Shown in pieces: positions 6,849 through 8,398 of a DNA stretch of 8,398 nt. The position numbers were made by a program, and so were the translations under genes. The stretch spans positions 1-8,398 of the forward strand of contig DXEZ01000121.1 of assembly GCA_019114715.1 (NCBI GenBank), written 5' to 3'. How positions within the stretch are numbered: position 1 is the stretch's first letter; every line of letters starts with the position of its first letter. This DNA is from Candidatus Sphingobacterium stercoripullorum. GTDB lineage: Bacteria > Bacteroidota > Bacteroidia > Sphingobacteriales > Sphingobacteriaceae. The notes below the pieces were generated by a model that had not been told where the DNA came from, ran no database searches, and saw nothing but the letters and a program-made list of their open reading frames with translations.

Positions 6849-7841
6849 ATGAAGGAATTTAAAGTCTCCTTATTGGAGTTAGCAGCAGTAATAAAAGGTG
6901 GTGATTTTAAATCAGCCATCGATGATGCAGTCCTTGCGGCTCAAAAAGTTGAAGAATTAGGCTTTCAAAGGGTATGGCTCGCAGAGCACCATAACATGGA
7001 GTTTATCGCTAGTTCTGCAACAGCTGTTTTGATTGGACATATAGCGCAGCAAACAAAGCAGATACGTATTGGATCAGGCGGGATTATGCTTCCCAACCAC
7101 AGTCCCTTAGTAGTAGCAGAGAAGTTCGGTACGCTGGAAGCTATGTACCCTGGGAGAATTGACCTGGGCTTAGGTCGGGCGCCAGGAACGGACCAACTTA
7201 CCGCCATGGCACTCCGGCGGAATAATATGAACACGCAGTTTTATTTCAAAGACGATGTGTTGCAGCTACAGAAGTATTTCGATAAAGACAACTTTAAGGC
7301 GAAAGTTCGGGCCTTCCCGGGTGAGGGTTTAGATATCCCCCTGTATATTTTAGGCTCTAGTACAGATAGTGCACATTTAGCAGCAGAATTGGGCTTGCCT
7401 TATGCTTTTGCCGCGCACTTTGCGCCCACCATGCTGGCAAAGGCCATGGAAATATACCAGGAGAACTTCAAACCATCTCCACAGCTGGATACGCCCTATA
7501 GCATGATTTGCGTGAACATCATTGCTGCAGATGAGATAGAAGAAGCTAAAGTACTAGCTACGAGCTTATTCAATATGTTTTCAGGGATAATCACCAACTA
7601 CAGGAAGCCTTTATCGCCTCCAACCCCTAAGCCCATCTATGCGGGTATTCCCGAGCTAGAAGCCGCAGTAAGCAGCATGTTAAACGGCACAATCATTGGC
7701 GATGAAGAAACGATCAAAGAGCAAGTTATCGCCTTTGCTAAACAGTACAATGCCGATGAAATAATGACAACGAATTACATTTACGATAGAGAAAAGCGCA
7801 TTCGCGCGTTTGAAATTATCGCTAGCGCCCTACTAAACTGA
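6849..7841 (+). CDS. LLM-class (luciferase-like) flavin-dependent oxidoreductase, group 1
   Basis: This is a 330-residue monooxygenase-type flavoenzyme with the bacterial-luciferase TIM-barrel fold, probably using FMN/FMNH2 and oxygen in the cytoplasm. The substrate is unknown. Hallmarks of the luciferase-family group 1 (YhbW/MsnO8-like) subfamily are AEHHNM (45-50), ASSATAVLIGHIA (54-66), GSGGIMLPNHSPLVVAE (75-91), FGTLEAMYPGRIDLGLGRAPGTD (in 93-115) and ILGSSTDSAHLAAELGLPYAFA (in 167-188). A late GDEETIKEQV segment corresponds to the usual helix before the final barrel strand. Length is normal for the family and no key motif is missing. It starts 93 bp after the methyltransferase; there is no obvious terminator in the gap and only a poor promoter candidate (TTTG at 6787-6790, 20 bp, TACAAT at 6811-6816), so it may be read from upstream or separately. 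It is convergent with the following gene. Confidence 0.92.
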   Translation: MKEFKVSLLELAAVIKGGDFKSAIDDAVLAAQKVEELGFQRVWLAEHHNMEFIASSATAVLIGHIAQQTKQIRIGSGGIMLPNHSPLVVAEKFGTLEAMYPGRIDLGLGRAPGTDQLTAMALRRNNMNTQFYFKDDVLQLQKYFDKDNFKAKVRAFPGEGLDIPLYILGSSTDSAHLAAELGLPYAFAAHFAPTMLAKAMEIYQENFKPSPQLDTPYSMICVNIIAADEIEEAKVLATSLFNMFSGIITNYRKPLSPPTPKPIYAGIPELEAAVSSMLNGTIIGDEETIKEQVIAFAKQYNADEIMTTNYIYDREKRIRAFEIIASALLN

Positions 7842-7860
7842 GGGTAACAGTAAAGATATG

Positions 7861-7910
7861 CTGATACTATAGCTCGGCTCCAGCGTCTAAGTGCAGCTGG
7901 GCTATAGCAG
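7861..7910. repeat. Imperfect inverted repeat between convergent genes, possible hairpin
   Basis: CTATAGC (7867-7873) is matched by GCTATAG (7901-7907), a 7-bp stem. Inside it CCAGC (7880-7884) pairs with GCTGG (7896-7900), with six unpaired bases on the left arm and an 11-nt loop. Outside, CTG (7861-7863) can pair with CAG (7908-7910) across a 3-nt bulge. It begins 20 bp after the oxidoreductase stop and lies in the convergent intergenic region, where a bidirectional terminator would be expected. No T-run follows on either strand, so an intrinsic terminator is not well supported. The rest of 7842-7978 shows nothing recognisable. Confidence 0.45.
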
Positions 7911-7978
7911 ACAGCCATTTCTCCTGAAGAAAGTTATAAGCGGCCTACCTGTCGCGCCCCTGCTGAGAGCCTAAACCA

Positions 7979-8398
7979 TTACAAGTTCAATAAACTGTGC
8001 TGAGAAGCGGTGTATAGGTTTCTAAATACAGAGTTTATTTCGCTAGTACTGCGCGCGGCATCCATGCCCAATAAATGGAACATGCTACTAACTGTAGCGC
8101 GTGATTTTTTCACAAAATCCTTGCTAATCGCTTCTAGGCTACTTAAAAGTTCAGCACTAAGGGGATCCTCTGTAGCTACAGCCTCTTGAATGGCATTTAT
8201 GATGTCCCAGAACTCTGCTTCAAACCTTTCTACTTCCCTATGCTCAGCATCAATGGATTGGACGTTCCTTTTAAGATGACCTTTCACCTCCTCGCTTTGG
8301 GTGTTTTTTAAGGCAACTAAAAAATGCTTTTCCGCTAAATACAAGTAGCGTTTAAACATACCCAGGTAATTCACCAGCAGGGTGGCATGCGCAAAAGG
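7979..8398 (-). CDS. C-terminal end of an acyl-CoA dehydrogenase-like flavoprotein, N-terminus outside the window
   Basis: The reading frame is open from the right edge to the TAA at 7981-7979, giving 139 visible residues; the true start lies beyond the window. The GTG at 8374 could be mistaken for a start, but the upstream codons (reading PFAHATLL) continue the family pattern PFAHATLLVNYLGMFKRYL, like the first helix of an acyl-CoA dehydrogenase C-terminal domain. The whole segment is helical. The end, SEINSVFRNLYTASQHSLLNL, matches the acyl-CoA dehydrogenase type-2 ending in which an R-[FY]-R-D-[LV]-x-[TA]-A-x-Q-H segment borders the flavin/substrate site. Here the RD is RN. Related flavin-dependent hydroxylases and DszC-like enzymes share this domain, so the reaction (dehydrogenation or monooxygenation) cannot be decided. 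It is convergent with the luciferase-like oxidoreductase. Confidence 0.7.
   Translation of the reverse strand, partial: PFAHATLLVNYLGMFKRYLYLAEKHFLVALKNTQSEEVKGHLKRNVQSIDAEHREVERFEAEFWDIINAIQEAVATEDPLSAELLSSLEAISKDFVKKSRATVSSMFHLLGMDAARSTSEINSVFRNLYTASQHSLLNL

Noticed and set aside
6341..7234. Minus-strand 89-codon open frames opposite the methyltransferase and the luciferase-like gene
   Set aside because: Both are antisense to well-supported genes and have no motif or start signal of their own.
1..8398. CRISPR array, insertion sequence, prophage, toxin-antitoxin or defence system
   Set aside because: No regularly spaced repeats, transposase, terminal inverted repeats, tRNA-linked attachment site or defence domain is visible. 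MutS2 is a housekeeping protein and the base composition is even throughout.

Overview
The window looks like ordinary chromosome from a member of the Bacteroidota, possibly a Sphingobacteriia-like lineage. That placement rests on three things. The families are typical of the phylum (a DUF4296 lipoprotein, a DUF4163/DUF3298 lipoprotein, a short monofunctional aspartate kinase and a THUMP-like methyltransferase). The starts have A-rich leaders without a clear Shine-Dalgarno sequence (for example AAAAGAAAATATG before yggS). Two sequences match the Bacteroidota -7 element TAnnTTTG. Genus cannot be fixed from this sequence.

Layout. On the minus strand, 1-2658 holds a two-gene unit: a DUF4296 lipoprotein gene followed 26 bp later by mutS2, which runs off the left edge before its C-terminal Smr domain. 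An 83-bp divergent intergenic region (2659-2741) carries a 12-bp perfect palindrome flanked by a TAnnTTTG-like element on each strand. On the plus strand, 2742-6755 is a tightly packed four-gene unit: yggS (PLP homeostasis), a DUF3298 lipoprotein, an aspartate kinase, and a THUMP-like class I SAM methyltransferase that overlaps the kinase by ATGA. After a 93-bp gap comes a luciferase-like flavin-dependent oxidoreductase (6849-7841). A 137-bp convergent intergenic region with an imperfect inverted repeat follows, and then the C-terminal end of a minus-strand acyl-CoA dehydrogenase-like gene that is cut by the right edge.

Function. The plus-strand cluster mixes cofactor homeostasis, entry to the aspartate amino-acid pathway, an envelope lipoprotein and a probable RNA- or protein-modifying methyltransferase. 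These have no obvious single pathway, so the unit is probably a co-expressed housekeeping set. The minus-strand unit pairs an uncharacterised lipoprotein with a DNA- or ribosome-directed ATPase. I found no tRNA, rRNA, CRISPR array, insertion sequence, phage gene or defence system. I saw no convincing sign of a new biological system; the points worth checking are small-scale (promoter symmetry, divergence of the kinase regulatory domain, and the coupled methyltransferase of unknown substrate).
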